A DNA stretch of 64,000 bases, taken from the NCBI RefSeq assembly GCF_001020205.1, contig NZ_CP011663.1:2604001-2668000 (forward strand). The letters run 5' to 3'. How positions within the stretch are numbered: position 1 is the first letter of the stretch; every line of letters starts with the position of its first letter. This DNA comes from Clostridium sporogenes. GTDB taxonomy: Bacteria; Bacillota; Clostridia; Clostridiales; Clostridiaceae. The notes under the pieces are model-generated. The model was given only the letters and a program-made list of their open reading frames with translations. It ran no database searches and was not told where the DNA came from. The translations under genes were made by a program, and so were the position numbers. Shown here in pieces: positions 1 through 8,369 of the stretch.

Positions 1-484
1 TGGCAAGATTACCTGTCCTACTTAATGCTCCTAGAAAAATAAATGCAATTGTTCCTCCAATAAACGTAGCCATAATAAATGAAGGAACATAAAACATCCA
101 TGTAAGACCTGTTCTGCCCCAAATAAACGTCATAATAGGATATGAAACTATGGCTCCTATAATACCAGTTCCTATAACCTCACCTATAATAGCACAGATT
201 AACTTTCCCTTAGATACTCTGTATAAAACTCCAGAGAAAAATGCCCCAAAAACTGCCCCAGTTAAAGCTAAAGGTGGAATTCCCATAAAAAACATTCTTA
301 TCACACCTATCAATATAGCACAAAGCAGTGAATACCAAGGTCCAAGGATAACAGAACATAGAATGTTAATAAAATGGGCCATAGGGCACATTCCTTCAAT
401 ACGAAGAATTGGTGAAATTACAACTCCCATTGCCACCATCATTGCTAACATAAGTTTCTTTAATAGTTTTGAGTTTTTCTCCAT
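1..484 (-). CDS. thiW: ThiW-like thiamine-precursor transporter S component (partial)
   Basis: The gene starts at 484 behind AAGGAGG and runs off the left edge of the window, so only about 161 residues are visible. They form several hydrophobic helices. The segment ISPILRIEGMCPMAHF near residues 23-38 is characteristic of ThiW, the substrate-binding S component of an energy-coupling-factor transporter thought to import the thiazole precursor of thiamine. A TPP riboswitch and terminator lie upstream on the same strand, which fits thiamine control. The C-terminus cannot be seen. Family assignment is from remembered motifs plus the riboswitch context. Confidence 0.85.
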   Translation of the reverse strand, partial: MEKNSKLLKKLMLAMMVAMGVVISPILRIEGMCPMAHFINILCSVILGPWYSLLCAILIGVIRMFFMGIPPLALTGAVFGAFFSGVLYRVSKGKLICAIIGEVIGTGIIGAIVSYPIMTFIWGRTGLTWMFYVPSFIMATFIGGTIAFIFLGALSRTGNLA

Positions 485-574
485 AATAAAATACCTCCTT
501 AATAATATTAAATTTCCCAATATGCCATATAGGAAATAAACACCATTATTGAGGTATGATTTTAGTGTAACCAA

Positions 575-665
575 ATAGCAGTTTCCTATATGAAATAAGT
601 CATATTAGTCGGTCGAAGCTTAAAAGCTTCCTCTCACCTTGAAACACAAGTTCCCTCGCTATTTA
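575..665 (-). promoter_or_regulatory. degenerate second TPP-riboswitch-like fold
   Basis: On the minus strand this stretch keeps the 5' half of a TPP aptamer: AGGGAACTTG, then GGTGAGAGGAAGC and TTCGACC closing a P3-like arm. The usual P4/P5 part (TAATGCC, CGTAGGGAA) is not recognisable, although an ATATGA/TCATAT stem and AGGAA follow. It lies between the intact TPP riboswitch and thiW. It could be a decayed tandem aptamer or a variant with altered recognition. Confidence 0.4.
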
Positions 666-733
666 GTTGTATTTTTTCCATAAAAGCTCTAGGCGCTCCC
701 CTACAGCTCATTGAAGATATACTTCCTTGAAGC

Positions 734-770
734 AATAAAAATGGGATACACCAAATAAGGCATATCCCAT
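734..770 (-). terminator. riboswitch-linked intrinsic terminator
   Basis: Minus strand: a hairpin with ATGGGATA and TATCCCAT arms followed by TTTTTATT. It sits just 3' of the TPP aptamer, so it is probably the expression platform for premature termination of the thiW transcript. Confidence 0.7.
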
Positions 771-802
771 TATACTTACAAAAAAATATAGTATAAATTA
801 AT

Positions 803-886
803 ATTTCCTTACGTCGGCATTACCCGAATCAAGTTATGGGTCGAAATATACATTTCCTCTCAGCCTGCATTGCAAGCTCCCCTTTT
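803..886 (-). promoter_or_regulatory. TPP riboswitch (THI element)
   Basis: Minus strand reads GGGGAGCTTGC, GGCTGAGAGGA, TTCGACCC, CTTGATTCGGGTAATGCC and CGTAAGGAA in order, the full set of conserved TPP aptamer segments. It is followed by a terminator hairpin and lies upstream of thiW, so thiamine pyrophosphate should repress the transporter. Confidence 0.95.
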
Positions 887-926
887 CAGAAATTATATCA
901 TACAATTTTCTTAAATACAATATCAC

Positions 927-1364
927 TTAAAAATTGATTTTTTGCCACGTCATTATATATTCCATAAAGCCAGAATTTTCATGCTCTTTTTCCTCTTTTA
1001 TAATAAAACCACAGTGTTTATAAAAATTAACTGAAGGTATATTATCAACATAAACTGCTAGTTCTAAAGTTGAATATAAAGATTTACAATGATTTAGTAG
1101 TTTTTTCCCTATTCCTTGACCCTGATACTCCTCCAAAACAAATAATGCACCAATAAATGAATTGTCTACAATACTTATAAAGCCTTTAATTATATCATCT
1201 TCTTTGTAAATAAAAGTCTTCGAAATAGGAAAGTATTCTTCTTTAACAATATTATAATTTTTAATCCAATATTCCTTTGGTATAAAACTATGAGCAGCAA
1301 TGTTAGTTTTTAACCAAATGTCCATAACTTCTTCAATTTCAAATTTTTCTAATTGTTTAATCAT
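927..1364 (-). CDS. GNAT family N-acetyltransferase
   Basis: A 145-residue protein of single-domain GNAT length. The acetyl-CoA binding motif is visible as EEYQGQGIGKKLLNHC around residues 78-93, followed by the LELAVYVDNIPSVNFYKHCGF strand-helix typical of the RimI-like fold. These enzymes move an acetyl group from acetyl-CoA to an amine; the substrate cannot be read from sequence. It has its own ribosome binding site (GGAG about 10 bases upstream) and no operon partner. The first residues, IKQLEKFEIEEVMDIW, match GNATs acting on small molecules or protein N-termini. Confidence 0.85.
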   Translation of the reverse strand: MIKQLEKFEIEEVMDIWLKTNIAAHSFIPKEYWIKNYNIVKEEYFPISKTFIYKEDDIIKGFISIVDNSFIGALFVLEEYQGQGIGKKLLNHCKSLYSTLELAVYVDNIPSVNFYKHCGFIIKEEKEHENSGFMEYIMTWQKINF

Positions 1365-1503
1365 ATTTTTTCTCCTTTCTTGTTTACATAAATTAATTAT
1401 AAAAATATATTTATATGTGAAATTCCTTTATTTTATATAAATTACTTCTCGCACACTGATATAAATTGTTTAAGCTTAATTTTTGAACATAAATAATATA
1501 AAA

Positions 1504-2232
1504 TTAGTCTGAAATAATACTCTCTAATGATTTTTTAATATCTTTAGTATATACACCGCCATGGTAACATACAATTTTATCTATTTCGTAATTTAATAAC
1601 TTTTTTATAGAATTTTTAGCACTAATAATATCTAAGGTATATTGTGGATTTGCTATAGTTAATTTATCATCTTCTACTACTAATGCATCTCCAGCAATTA
1701 ATGTTTTGCTATCTTTTATATAAATTGAAATATGTCCTGGCATATGCCCTGGAGTAGCAATTATTTCTACACCTCCACAAAAGGAAAAAGAATCTTTATC
1801 TCTTAAACATACATCAACAGGAACATTTTCTATTGTTCCAATAAAATCCTGAAACTCCTTTGCGCTATTTTTCTCTTCCTCAGGAAGTTTATCATATATA
1901 GACTCCGCTTGTTGTAATCTTAAAGATTTTTCTTTTCCACTAATATACTTTTCATCATCAATTGACGCAAGAATCTTAATATGTGGATACTCTCTTTTAA
2001 ACTCGGCTAAAGTTCCCATATGATCAAAATCATGATGAGTTATAATTATTTTTGTTAATTTACTAATATCAATTCCATTAGCTTTTGCAGTAATTTTTAT
2101 TAAAGGTAAAAAATTAGGATACCCGCAATCAATTAAAATATTTTCCTTTTCATCACTTAATATTACAGGGAAAATGACATTTCTATCACCATTAAAATCA
2201 AATCTTACTTCTAAAACTGTCAATTTGTTCAT
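1504..2232 (-). CDS. MBL-fold metallo-hydrolase
   Basis: A 242-residue metallo-beta-lactamase-fold hydrolase. The dinuclear metal motif appears as THHDFDHMG near residues 65-73. Further ligands are the His in ATPGHMPGHISIY, the Asp in LIAGDALV and the late His in VCYHGG. This ligand set is standard for the glyoxalase II-like superfamily, so the protein is probably active, but the substrate is unknown. The next gene downstream is a separate GNAT unit. The start at 2232 has the upstream spacing of an AAGGAG-type site. Confidence 0.85.
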   Translation of the reverse strand: MNKLTVLEVRFDFNGDRNVIFPVILSDEKENILIDCGYPNFLPLIKITAKANGIDISKLTKIIITHHDFDHMGTLAEFKREYPHIKILASIDDEKYISGKEKSLRLQQAESIYDKLPEEEKNSAKEFQDFIGTIENVPVDVCLRDKDSFSFCGGVEIIATPGHMPGHISIYIKDSKTLIAGDALVVEDDKLTIANPQYTLDIISAKNSIKKLLNYEIDKIVCYHGGVYTKDIKKSLESIISD

Positions 2233-2416
2233 TTCTTACTCCTTCTAATTTATTCGTATAATTATAATCTTCCCATAACTATAGTAAACTTATTTCATAT
2301 CCTTTCTCAAGTTCATAAATACTTCTATATCAAACTTGTTCACATATTTCAATTAAATACCAATAATAAAAATCGGTGTTAATTATCAATTAAGATAATT
2401 AACACCGATTTTTTAT

Positions 2417-2689
2417 TTATATATCTTTTTGTTGTCTAATTATTCTTCTTATACTATGTTCAGTAAGATAATACTGCTGTGCAAGTTTTTTAATGGATAT
2501 TCCTTCTTCATATCTATTAAAAATTTCTATATTTCTTCTTTTCAAAGTATTTTTTGTACTAGTATTTTCTCCCCAAACTTTTTTATTCTCATATTTTATT
2601 GGTATATATAAATATCCACCTTCCATATATTCTTGAATCAATTCAATAATATGTTCTGGCAGTACATTTTGTGCGTTTTTGTATTTCAT
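2417..2689 (-). CDS. CD3324-type small helix-turn-helix protein
   Basis: Ninety residues when started at the ATG at 2689, which has AGGAGC 5-7 bases upstream; an upstream in-frame ATG at 2749 lacks a good site. The N-terminal part (LPEHIIELIQEYMEGGYLYIP) is followed by a basic segment and a C-terminal helix-turn-helix, ISIKKLAQQYYLTEHSIRRII. A paralogue with the same layout lies at 32496-32765. Both are preceded by a small ORF and a long inverted repeat at almost the same distance. The likely role is a DNA-binding regulator, perhaps of its own transcript; the target is unknown. Family name is from memory. Confidence 0.7.
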   Translation of the reverse strand: MKYKNAQNVLPEHIIELIQEYMEGGYLYIPIKYENKKVWGENTSTKNTLKRRNIEIFNRYEEGISIKKLAQQYYLTEHSIRRIIRQQKDI

Positions 2690-2751
2690 ACTTTTGCTCC
2701 TATCTACTTTATTATTCGTAAATATCGAAGCAAAGACCACACAAAACAATT

Positions 2752-2862
2752 TTAGTCAGAGTAATCTAATAAACTAGGCTCTGAACAAATCTTTGTTGTT
2801 TTTATTCTGTGTAATCTTTGCACAGAGCCAAAATAGGCGGTATATTCTATAGTATAATCCAT
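2752..2862 (-). CDS. small ORF upstream of HTH gene (36 aa)
   Basis: An ATG at 2862 follows GGAGGGG with ideal spacing. The ORF encodes 36 residues, starting MDYTIEYTAYFG, and ends 62 bases before the HTH gene. I do not recognise the product. The equivalent position at the second HTH locus also holds a 38-residue ORF with a ribosome binding site, but the two peptides are not alike. The DNA inverted repeat inside them is the conserved part. It may be a leader ORF rather than a functional protein. Confidence 0.4.
   Translation of the reverse strand: MDYTIEYTAYFGSVQRLHRIKTTKICSEPSLLDYSD
2777..2829. promoter_or_regulatory. inverted repeat upstream of HTH gene (locus 1)
   Basis: Arms of 13 bases at 2777-2789 and 2817-2829 (right arm TTTGCACAGAGCC, 11 of 13 complementary) flank a 27-base spacer. 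The paralogous locus at 32856-32904 has the same arm core CTCTGTGCAAA and again a 27-base spacer. It could be a paired DNA operator or an RNA hairpin in the leader. Confidence 0.65.
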
Positions 2863-2972
2863 TGATTTTCCCCTCCATTTCTCCATTAAACCTATATCAT
2901 TCTAAATTTATTACAATATTAATATTACACTAACTATATTAATATTATTTGTCAAGAGAGTTAAAGGCTAAA

Positions 2973-3656
2973 TTATATCTCCTCATAATATTCAATTAAT
3001 TTTTCTGCTGGAATTTCTAAATTATTAGAATTCTTATTACATGTATAGACTGGAATCCGTAAATTATCTGATAGGTATCTCTTATTTTCTATATGAATTA
3101 TATCTTCATGGTTATAATTGTTTAATAAAATCATTTTTACAGATATATTTTTCTTTTTCATATATTGTAAAGTTAAAATTGTGCTGTTAATGGTGCCAAG
3201 ACCTGCATCTGCTACAACAATAGCTGGTAATTTAAAGCTCTTTATAATATTTTCAAGCATTATTTTTTCTTTCCCCATAGAAATAGGACAAATTATTCCT
3301 CCACTACCTTCTACAGTTATATAATCATGTTTATTTTTAATACATGAAAAATCTTTTTTTATCTTCTCCATAGATATTTCTACATTATTTAATTTTGCGG
3401 CTAAATGAGGTGAAACTGCTTGTTCAAAAATATAACTCACTGCATCATTAGGATCTCCCTTTATATCGGCAATATTGTATACATAATTGGCGTCTCCTGC
3501 AATAAGTTTGCCATCTATTCTCTCTGCTCCGCTCAGTGCTGCCTTATAATATCCACAGTTTATATTAAATTCTCTTAATTTCTTAACAATTAAAGCTGTT
3601 ATATAAGTTTTTCCAATATTAGTTCCTGTTGCAGTTATAAATATTCCTTTTGCCAT
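2973..3656 (-). CDS. bioD: dethiobiotin synthase
   Basis: A 227-residue enzyme that makes dethiobiotin from 7,8-diaminopelargonate, CO2 and ATP, the step before BioB. The P-loop is the BioD form GTNIGKTYI near residues 11-19. KAALSGAE is the substrate-binding loop and EGSGGIICPI the conserved central motif. It begins 2 bases after the bioB stop codon and is the last gene of the bioY-bioB-bioD operon. No bioA or bioF is visible here, so the operon by itself covers only vitamin uptake and the last two synthetic steps. Confidence 0.93.
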   Translation of the reverse strand: MAKGIFITATGTNIGKTYITALIVKKLREFNINCGYYKAALSGAERIDGKLIAGDANYVYNIADIKGDPNDAVSYIFEQAVSPHLAAKLNNVEISMEKIKKDFSCIKNKHDYITVEGSGGIICPISMGKEKIMLENIIKSFKLPAIVVADAGLGTINSTILTLQYMKKKNISVKMILLNNYNHEDIIHIENKRYLSDNLRIPVYTCNKNSNNLEIPAEKLIEYYEEI

Positions 3657-3658
3657 AC

Positions 3659-4615
3659 TTATACCTCAAATCCTAAATTCTTTATCATTTTAATGTCCTC
3701 AGAGGTTTCAATTCCCAAAGTAGTTAGCATATCTCCAGAAATTGCTCCATTTACTCCACTCATTAAAGCCTTTTTCCCTTTATCTCCTAAAAGAGCACGC
3801 CCTCCAGCTAACCTTATTTGTACTGTTGGTAAAATAAAACGAAAAATTGCTAGAGTTTTTATTACTTCCTCATAAGATAGAATCTCTTGATTTTCAAGTG
3901 GTGTTCCTTTAATAGGATTAAGAACATTAACTGGAACACTATCAACTGAAAGTTCCCTTAGGGTAAATGCCATATCAATTCTATCTTCCATGGTTTCTCC
4001 AATACCAATAATTCCACCGCTACATATCTCAAGGCCAGCTTTCTTTGCATTTTTTATAGTTTCAATTTTATCATCATATGTGTGTGTGCTGCATATCTTT
4101 CCAAAAAATTTTCTTGAAGTTTCTAAATTATTGTGATAACGCATTACTCCAGAATCTTTTAACCACTTTAAATCTTCATATTTTAATAATCCATGAGATG
4201 CACATAGTCCAATAGAACATGTTTCCTTTAATTTTGAATAGGTTTTACACAAGGTATCTACTTCATTATTATTTAGGGCACGACCTGATGTTACTACTGA
4301 AAAACGATGTACTCCCTTATTATAATTTGATATTGCACTATTTATAATTTTATTACTATGTAAGATGTTGTACTCTATTATATCTGTATTAAAATGAACA
4401 GATTGGGCACAATATTTACAGTTTTCTTGGCACCTTCCACTCTTCCCATTTATAATCGTACATAGGTCAAATTTATTTCCACATAGAGATTCTCTAATTT
4501 CATTGGCTGTTGCTGCAAGATCTATAATATCTTCCTCTAAAAGCTCTTCTACTTCTTCTTTTGTTAGTAAATCTCCATTTAAAATTTTTTTCTTATATTT
4601 AATTATATTACTCAT
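3659..4615 (-). CDS. bioB: biotin synthase
   Basis: A 318-residue radical-SAM enzyme inserting sulfur into dethiobiotin. The radical-SAM cluster cysteines are C62, C66 and C69 in GRCQENCKYCAQ. The second-cluster region shows RYHNNLETSRKFF and the conserved IRLAGGRALL. Length is normal for BioB. Its start overlaps the end of bioY by 8 bases and bioD follows 2 bases after its stop, indicating translational coupling in one transcript. Confidence 0.96.
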   Translation of the reverse strand: MSNIIKYKKKILNGDLLTKEEVEELLEEDIIDLAATANEIRESLCGNKFDLCTIINGKSGRCQENCKYCAQSVHFNTDIIEYNILHSNKIINSAISNYNKGVHRFSVVTSGRALNNNEVDTLCKTYSKLKETCSIGLCASHGLLKYEDLKWLKDSGVMRYHNNLETSRKFFGKICSTHTYDDKIETIKNAKKAGLEICSGGIIGIGETMEDRIDMAFTLRELSVDSVPVNVLNPIKGTPLENQEILSYEEVIKTLAIFRFILPTVQIRLAGGRALLGDKGKKALMSGVNGAISGDMLTTLGIETSEDIKMIKNLGFEV

Positions 4616-5168
4616 TTCTTTCTCTCCTTAAAATTGGATTAATTTTATTGGCAAATAATGCACTGATTACGCATAGAAATATATCGCCAGGCATGTCCAA
4701 CGGAAAACAAGATAAAAATATAATCATAAAACTTGTTGGAGTTTTTAAGTATAAATTCAGTATTAAAAATTTATATGTTAATCCAATAGCATAAGTTATT
4801 ATAAATCCCACAAAAGCTGATAATAAATATGCTCCAAATGTACTTGCATTTATTTTTTTAACTGTATATCCAACAGCATAAGCAGTCATTATAAAACCTA
4901 GCAAATATCCAAAGCTTGGCTTAAATATATATCCTATTCCACCACCTGCTGCAAAAACAGGCACTCCTAAAAGTCCTATTAGAACATAGAGTCCAACTGA
5001 AATTGCTCCCTGTTTTTCTCCTAAAATCATACCTGCCAAAAGTACAAAGAAAAATTGTAATGTGAAATAATCCATAAAGGGTACTGGTATTTGAATGTAT
5101 GAACTAATTGCTACTAAAGCTGTAAACAAAGCACTCCTTGACATTGTCAATGTTTTAGATTGTGTCAT
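4608..5168 (-). CDS. bioY: biotin transporter BioY (S component)
   Basis: A 186-residue integral membrane protein with about six hydrophobic helices. It is the biotin-binding S component of an ECF transporter; the AAT module is not encoded here. The segments PVPFMDYFTLQFFFVLLAG and GYLLGFIMTAY are typical of BioY. It is the first gene of the operon, with a clear GGAG site before the ATG and a consensus promoter overlapped by a biotin-repressor-type inverted repeat. Biotin should therefore shut off both uptake and synthesis. Confidence 0.93.
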   Translation of the reverse strand: MTQSKTLTMSRSALFTALVAISSYIQIPVPFMDYFTLQFFFVLLAGMILGEKQGAISVGLYVLIGLLGVPVFAAGGGIGYIFKPSFGYLLGFIMTAYAVGYTVKKINASTFGAYLLSAFVGFIITYAIGLTYKFLILNLYLKTPTSFMIIFLSCFPLDMPGDIFLCVISALFANKINPILRRERNE

Positions 5169-5208
5169 TATGTAGTTCTCCTTTAAAATTATTATATTTT
5201 ACTTATAG

Positions 5209-5263
5209 ATTATAATCATATAAAAAAGTATTGTCAATCTAAATAATATTTAAGTTGACAATA
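5209..5263 (-). promoter_or_regulatory. bio promoter with BirA-type operator
   Basis: Minus strand carries TTGACA (5237-5232), a 17-base spacer and TATAAT (5214-5209), a full sigma-A consensus. A perfect 9-base inverted repeat, TATTGTCAA at 5229-5237 and TTGACAATA at 5255-5263, covers the -35 box. This is the arrangement of clostridial BirA operators, so biotin-loaded BirA should block initiation. Confidence 0.85.
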
Positions 5264-5306
5264 CCTTTTATTCTCTTTCCTATCTTTGATAATGTACCTT
5301 TATTAT

Positions 5307-5636
5307 TTAATTAAACACAAAATTTTGAATGACCAAAAAAACTCCCCAGCCACAAACACCTAAGAAAATTGATAACACTAATGATCTATTAGACCTTAAT
5401 GACAACCCTATAATTAATAACAACATTATGGTTGCTGGAAAGCCTTTTAAAACACCAAATACGAATTTACTAAGATTTTGTGTTTGCTCACCTTGTATGT
5501 ATATCCAAATTAAACTTAATAAGCTAACTATAGGTAATGCAGCAATAATCCCTCCATAAGTTGGATATTTTCTTGCTATTTCCGTCACTCCCCCAATTAT
5601 TATAGCTGATATAAAAACTTTTACTACGGTAAACAT
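5307..5636 (-). CDS. DUF3147-type membrane protein
   Basis: A 109-residue protein with about four hydrophobic segments: VKVFISAIIIGGV, GGIIAALPIVSLLSLIWIY, GFPATIMLLLIIGLSL and LVLSIFLGVCGWGVFLVI. This pattern resembles the DUF3147 family of small inner-membrane proteins of unknown function. It sits alone between bioY and the DUF3862 gene. No catalytic motif is visible. Confidence 0.65.
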   Translation of the reverse strand: MFTVVKVFISAIIIGGVTEIARKYPTYGGIIAALPIVSLLSLIWIYIQGEQTQNLSKFVFGVLKGFPATIMLLLIIGLSLRSNRSLVLSIFLGVCGWGVFLVIQNFVFN

Positions 5637-5729
5637 TTTTTTTGCCTCCTCACTTAATATTAAAAAACCTTTCTTTCATCTACTTCACTTCTTTGCCTAG
5701 TAACAAAACCTTTATTTATCACCTAAATA

Positions 5730-5763
5730 AAAAAGAGATACTTAAATTTTTAAGCATCTCTTT
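5730..5763. terminator. hairpin terminator downstream of DUF3862 gene
   Basis: AAAGAGAT-CTTAAA pairs with TTTAAG-ATCTCTTT, flanked by A-rich and T-rich tracts; it can act on the minus-strand DUF3862 transcript. Confidence 0.65.
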
Positions 5764-5771
5764 AGCTCTAT

Positions 5772-6368
5772 TTAATTCAATCCAAGCCGATTTTTTGAAG
5801 TTACTTTTCCATTTTCAAATGTTATATTCATATTGCTTCCATTAGGATTAGCCCATAAATATATTAATTTAGTACTTCCATTAATTTCAGATATATACAT
5901 TAACTCTCCATTTCCTAATATATCTTTAACTTTACCATAGTCCATGCCTTTTTGAATTTTTGTATATTTTATTAAATTTACCTCTGCATTTTCTACTGAA
6001 AGCCCTGCTTGAGCTTTTCCTATAACTTTATTATTTTTAACAATAACATCCATCTTACTATTATCATCATTGTACCAAGTGTATATAATTACTTTTATAC
6101 CATCTATCTTAGTTTCTTTTGATTCTTTATATTCCCCTAAAATGCTCTTTACTTCCTCATAAGTTGAACCTATTTTTATTTTGCAAAACTTTTCATAGGT
6201 TACTTTTCTAGTGTCATCCTTTTTAACTTCTGTTTTAGCAGAATTCTTGGTATCTGTAATATTTATTTTTTTATTACCACCATAGCTAGCTACTCCACAT
6301 ACAATTACTATAGCAATAATCCAAAACCAAATTTTTTTATAAAATGGTTCCTCTTTTTTTTCCAACAT
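5772..6368 (-). CDS. DUF3862 domain protein, membrane anchored
   Basis: A 198-residue protein with a single N-terminal membrane helix (IWFWIIAIVIVCGVASYGG, about residues 12-30) and a linker. Two tandem copies of a SmpA/BLIP-like module follow: IKIGSTYEEVKSILGEYKE...YTWYNDD and IQKGMDYGKVKDILGNGE...YLWANPNGS. This matches DUF3862 proteins, thought to be extracytoplasmic protein-interaction domains. The role is unknown. It is monocistronic, with a hairpin terminator after its stop. Confidence 0.75.
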   Translation of the reverse strand: MLEKKEEPFYKKIWFWIIAIVIVCGVASYGGNKKINITDTKNSAKTEVKKDDTRKVTYEKFCKIKIGSTYEEVKSILGEYKESKETKIDGIKVIIYTWYNDDNSKMDVIVKNNKVIGKAQAGLSVENAEVNLIKYTKIQKGMDYGKVKDILGNGELMYISEINGSTKLIYLWANPNGSNMNITFENGKVTSKNRLGLN

Positions 6369-6545
6369 TTAATCGACCTCTTTCCTCTAAATGGTTCAGC
6401 TATTATTATATGAAACTTATCTTTTATATGACACTACTTATGAAGAATTCTTTCATTCATACTTCACCTATTGGGATAGTTTTCCTTCTTCTTTTATGCT
6501 ATAATTCTTATGAAAAGCAATATTAATTAAAGGGGGATTAATACA

Positions 6546-8339
6546 ATGAAAGTATCTGAAAGACTTACAAAATTAAGGACCTTGATGACTGAAAAAAATA
6601 TTGATATGTATATCGTACCTACTGCTGATTTCCATCAAAGCGAATATGTAGGTGAACATTTCAAAGCCAGAAAATATATAACTGGGTTCTCTGGTTCTGC
6701 AGGAACTGCTGTTATAACAAAAGATCATGCAGGATTATGGACAGACGGAAGATATTTTCTTCAAGCTGGCAAACAACTAGAAGGAACTACTGTAGAATTG
6801 TTTAAAATGGGAGAACCAGGAGTTCCAACCATAGAAGAATATATCACAAATACACTTTCTGATAATGGCACTCTTGGATTTGACGGACGTGTTGTTTCTA
6901 TGGGTGATGGCCAAACTTATGAAAAAATATTGTCAAGTAAAAATGCAACCATAAAATATGACTGTGATTTAATTAATGACATATGGGAAGACCGTCCACC
7001 ACTTTCCGAAGAACCAGCATTTGAACTTGATATAAAATACACTGGAGAATCTACTGCTTCAAAATTAAAACGTATAAGAGAAGCAATGGCAGCTGAAGGT
7101 GCAAACACACATGTTATTACATCTCTAGATGATATTGCATGGACTCTTAATATCCGTGGAAACGATATCGAATTTTTCCCACTAATTTTAAGCTATCTTA
7201 TCATTACAATGGATAAAGTTCATCTATTCATCAATGAAACTAAATTAAGCGATAAAATTAAATCAAATCTTAAGGAAAATGGTGTATCATTCATACATCC
7301 ATATAATGAAGTATATGAAACAGTAAAAAAATTCACTAATTCTGATATAATTTTAGTTGACCCAGCTAGAATGAATTATGCATTATATAACAATATTCCT
7401 AAAGACGTTAAAAAGGTAGAAAAACGAAATCCATCTGTTTTATTTAAAGCTATGAAAAACCCAATTGAAATTGAAAATATTAAAAAAGCTCAAATAAAAG
7501 ATGGAGTAGCTCATACTAAATTTATGTACTGGCTTAAACATAATATAGGCAAAGAAGTCATCACAGAAATAAGCGCTTCTAATAAACTAGATGAATTCCG
7601 AGCAGAACAGGGAGGGTTTATTCGCCCAAGTTTTGAACCTATTTCTTCATTTGGTGAGCACGCTGCCATAGTACACTATGCTCCAACTCCTGAAACAGAT
7701 ATAGAACTAAAAGAAGGATCTTTATTCCTAACAGATACAGGTGCTGGTTTCTATGAAGGTTCTACAGATATTACAAGAACTTATGCATTAGGAGAAGTAC
7801 CACAGATAATGAAAGATCACTTTACTCTAACTGTTAATAGTAATCTTCATCTTGCCCATGCAAGATTCCTTTATGGTTGTAATGGTATGAATTTAGATAT
7901 ACTTGCACGTGCTCCATTCTGGAATAGAGGCTTAAACTTTAACCATGGTACAGGCCACGGTGTTGGATATTTAATGAACATCCATGAAGCACCAACTGGA
8001 TTTAGATGGCAATACCGTGCAAACGAAACTCATCCTTTTGAAGAAGGAATGGTTATCACTGATGAACCTGGTATATATATCGCAGGCTCACACGGTGTCC
8101 GTATTGAAAATGAGCTTCTTGTATGCAAAGGAGAAAAGAATGAATACGGCCAATTCATGTACTTTGAGCCAATTAGTTATGTACCTATAGATTTAGATGC
8201 AATAAATCCTGACCTTATGACTACAGAAGAAAAAACATGGTTAAATGAATATCACGAAATCGTATACAATACAATTTCACCATACCTAACTCAAGAGGAA
8301 AAAGATTGGTTAAAAGAATACACTAAAAAAATTTCATAA
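6546..8339 (+). CDS. aminopeptidase P family (Xaa-Pro) peptidase
   Basis: A 597-residue member of the long aminopeptidase P class, removing N-terminal residues that precede proline. Two creatinase-N domains (residues 1-310) precede the catalytic pita-bread domain. Metal ligands are visible: two Asp in DTGAGFYEGSTDITRTY, His in FNHGTGHGVGY, Glu in TDEPGIYI and Glu in VRIENELLV. It starts behind AAAGGGGG. A POT-family peptide transporter follows 30 bases later on the same strand, so the pair probably handles peptide uptake and proline-peptide breakdown. Confidence 0.9.
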   Translation: MKVSERLTKLRTLMTEKNIDMYIVPTADFHQSEYVGEHFKARKYITGFSGSAGTAVITKDHAGLWTDGRYFLQAGKQLEGTTVELFKMGEPGVPTIEEYITNTLSDNGTLGFDGRVVSMGDGQTYEKILSSKNATIKYDCDLINDIWEDRPPLSEEPAFELDIKYTGESTASKLKRIREAMAAEGANTHVITSLDDIAWTLNIRGNDIEFFPLILSYLIITMDKVHLFINETKLSDKIKSNLKENGVSFIHPYNEVYETVKKFTNSDIILVDPARMNYALYNNIPKDVKKVEKRNPSVLFKAMKNPIEIENIKKAQIKDGVAHTKFMYWLKHNIGKEVITEISASNKLDEFRAEQGGFIRPSFEPISSFGEHAAIVHYAPTPETDIELKEGSLFLTDTGAGFYEGSTDITRTYALGEVPQIMKDHFTLTVNSNLHLAHARFLYGCNGMNLDILARAPFWNRGLNFNHGTGHGVGYLMNIHEAPTGFRWQYRANETHPFEEGMVITDEPGIYIAGSHGVRIENELLVCKGEKNEYGQFMYFEPISYVPIDLDAINPDLMTTEEKTWLNEYHEIVYNTISPYLTQEEKDWLKEYTKKIS

Positions 8340-8369
8340 TTAAGTCCAATTGAAAGAAGGTATGTAACA

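Noticed and set aside
150..539. Plus-strand open frame of 129 codons
   Set aside because: It is antisense to thiW, has no ribosome binding site and overlaps the thiW start and leader.
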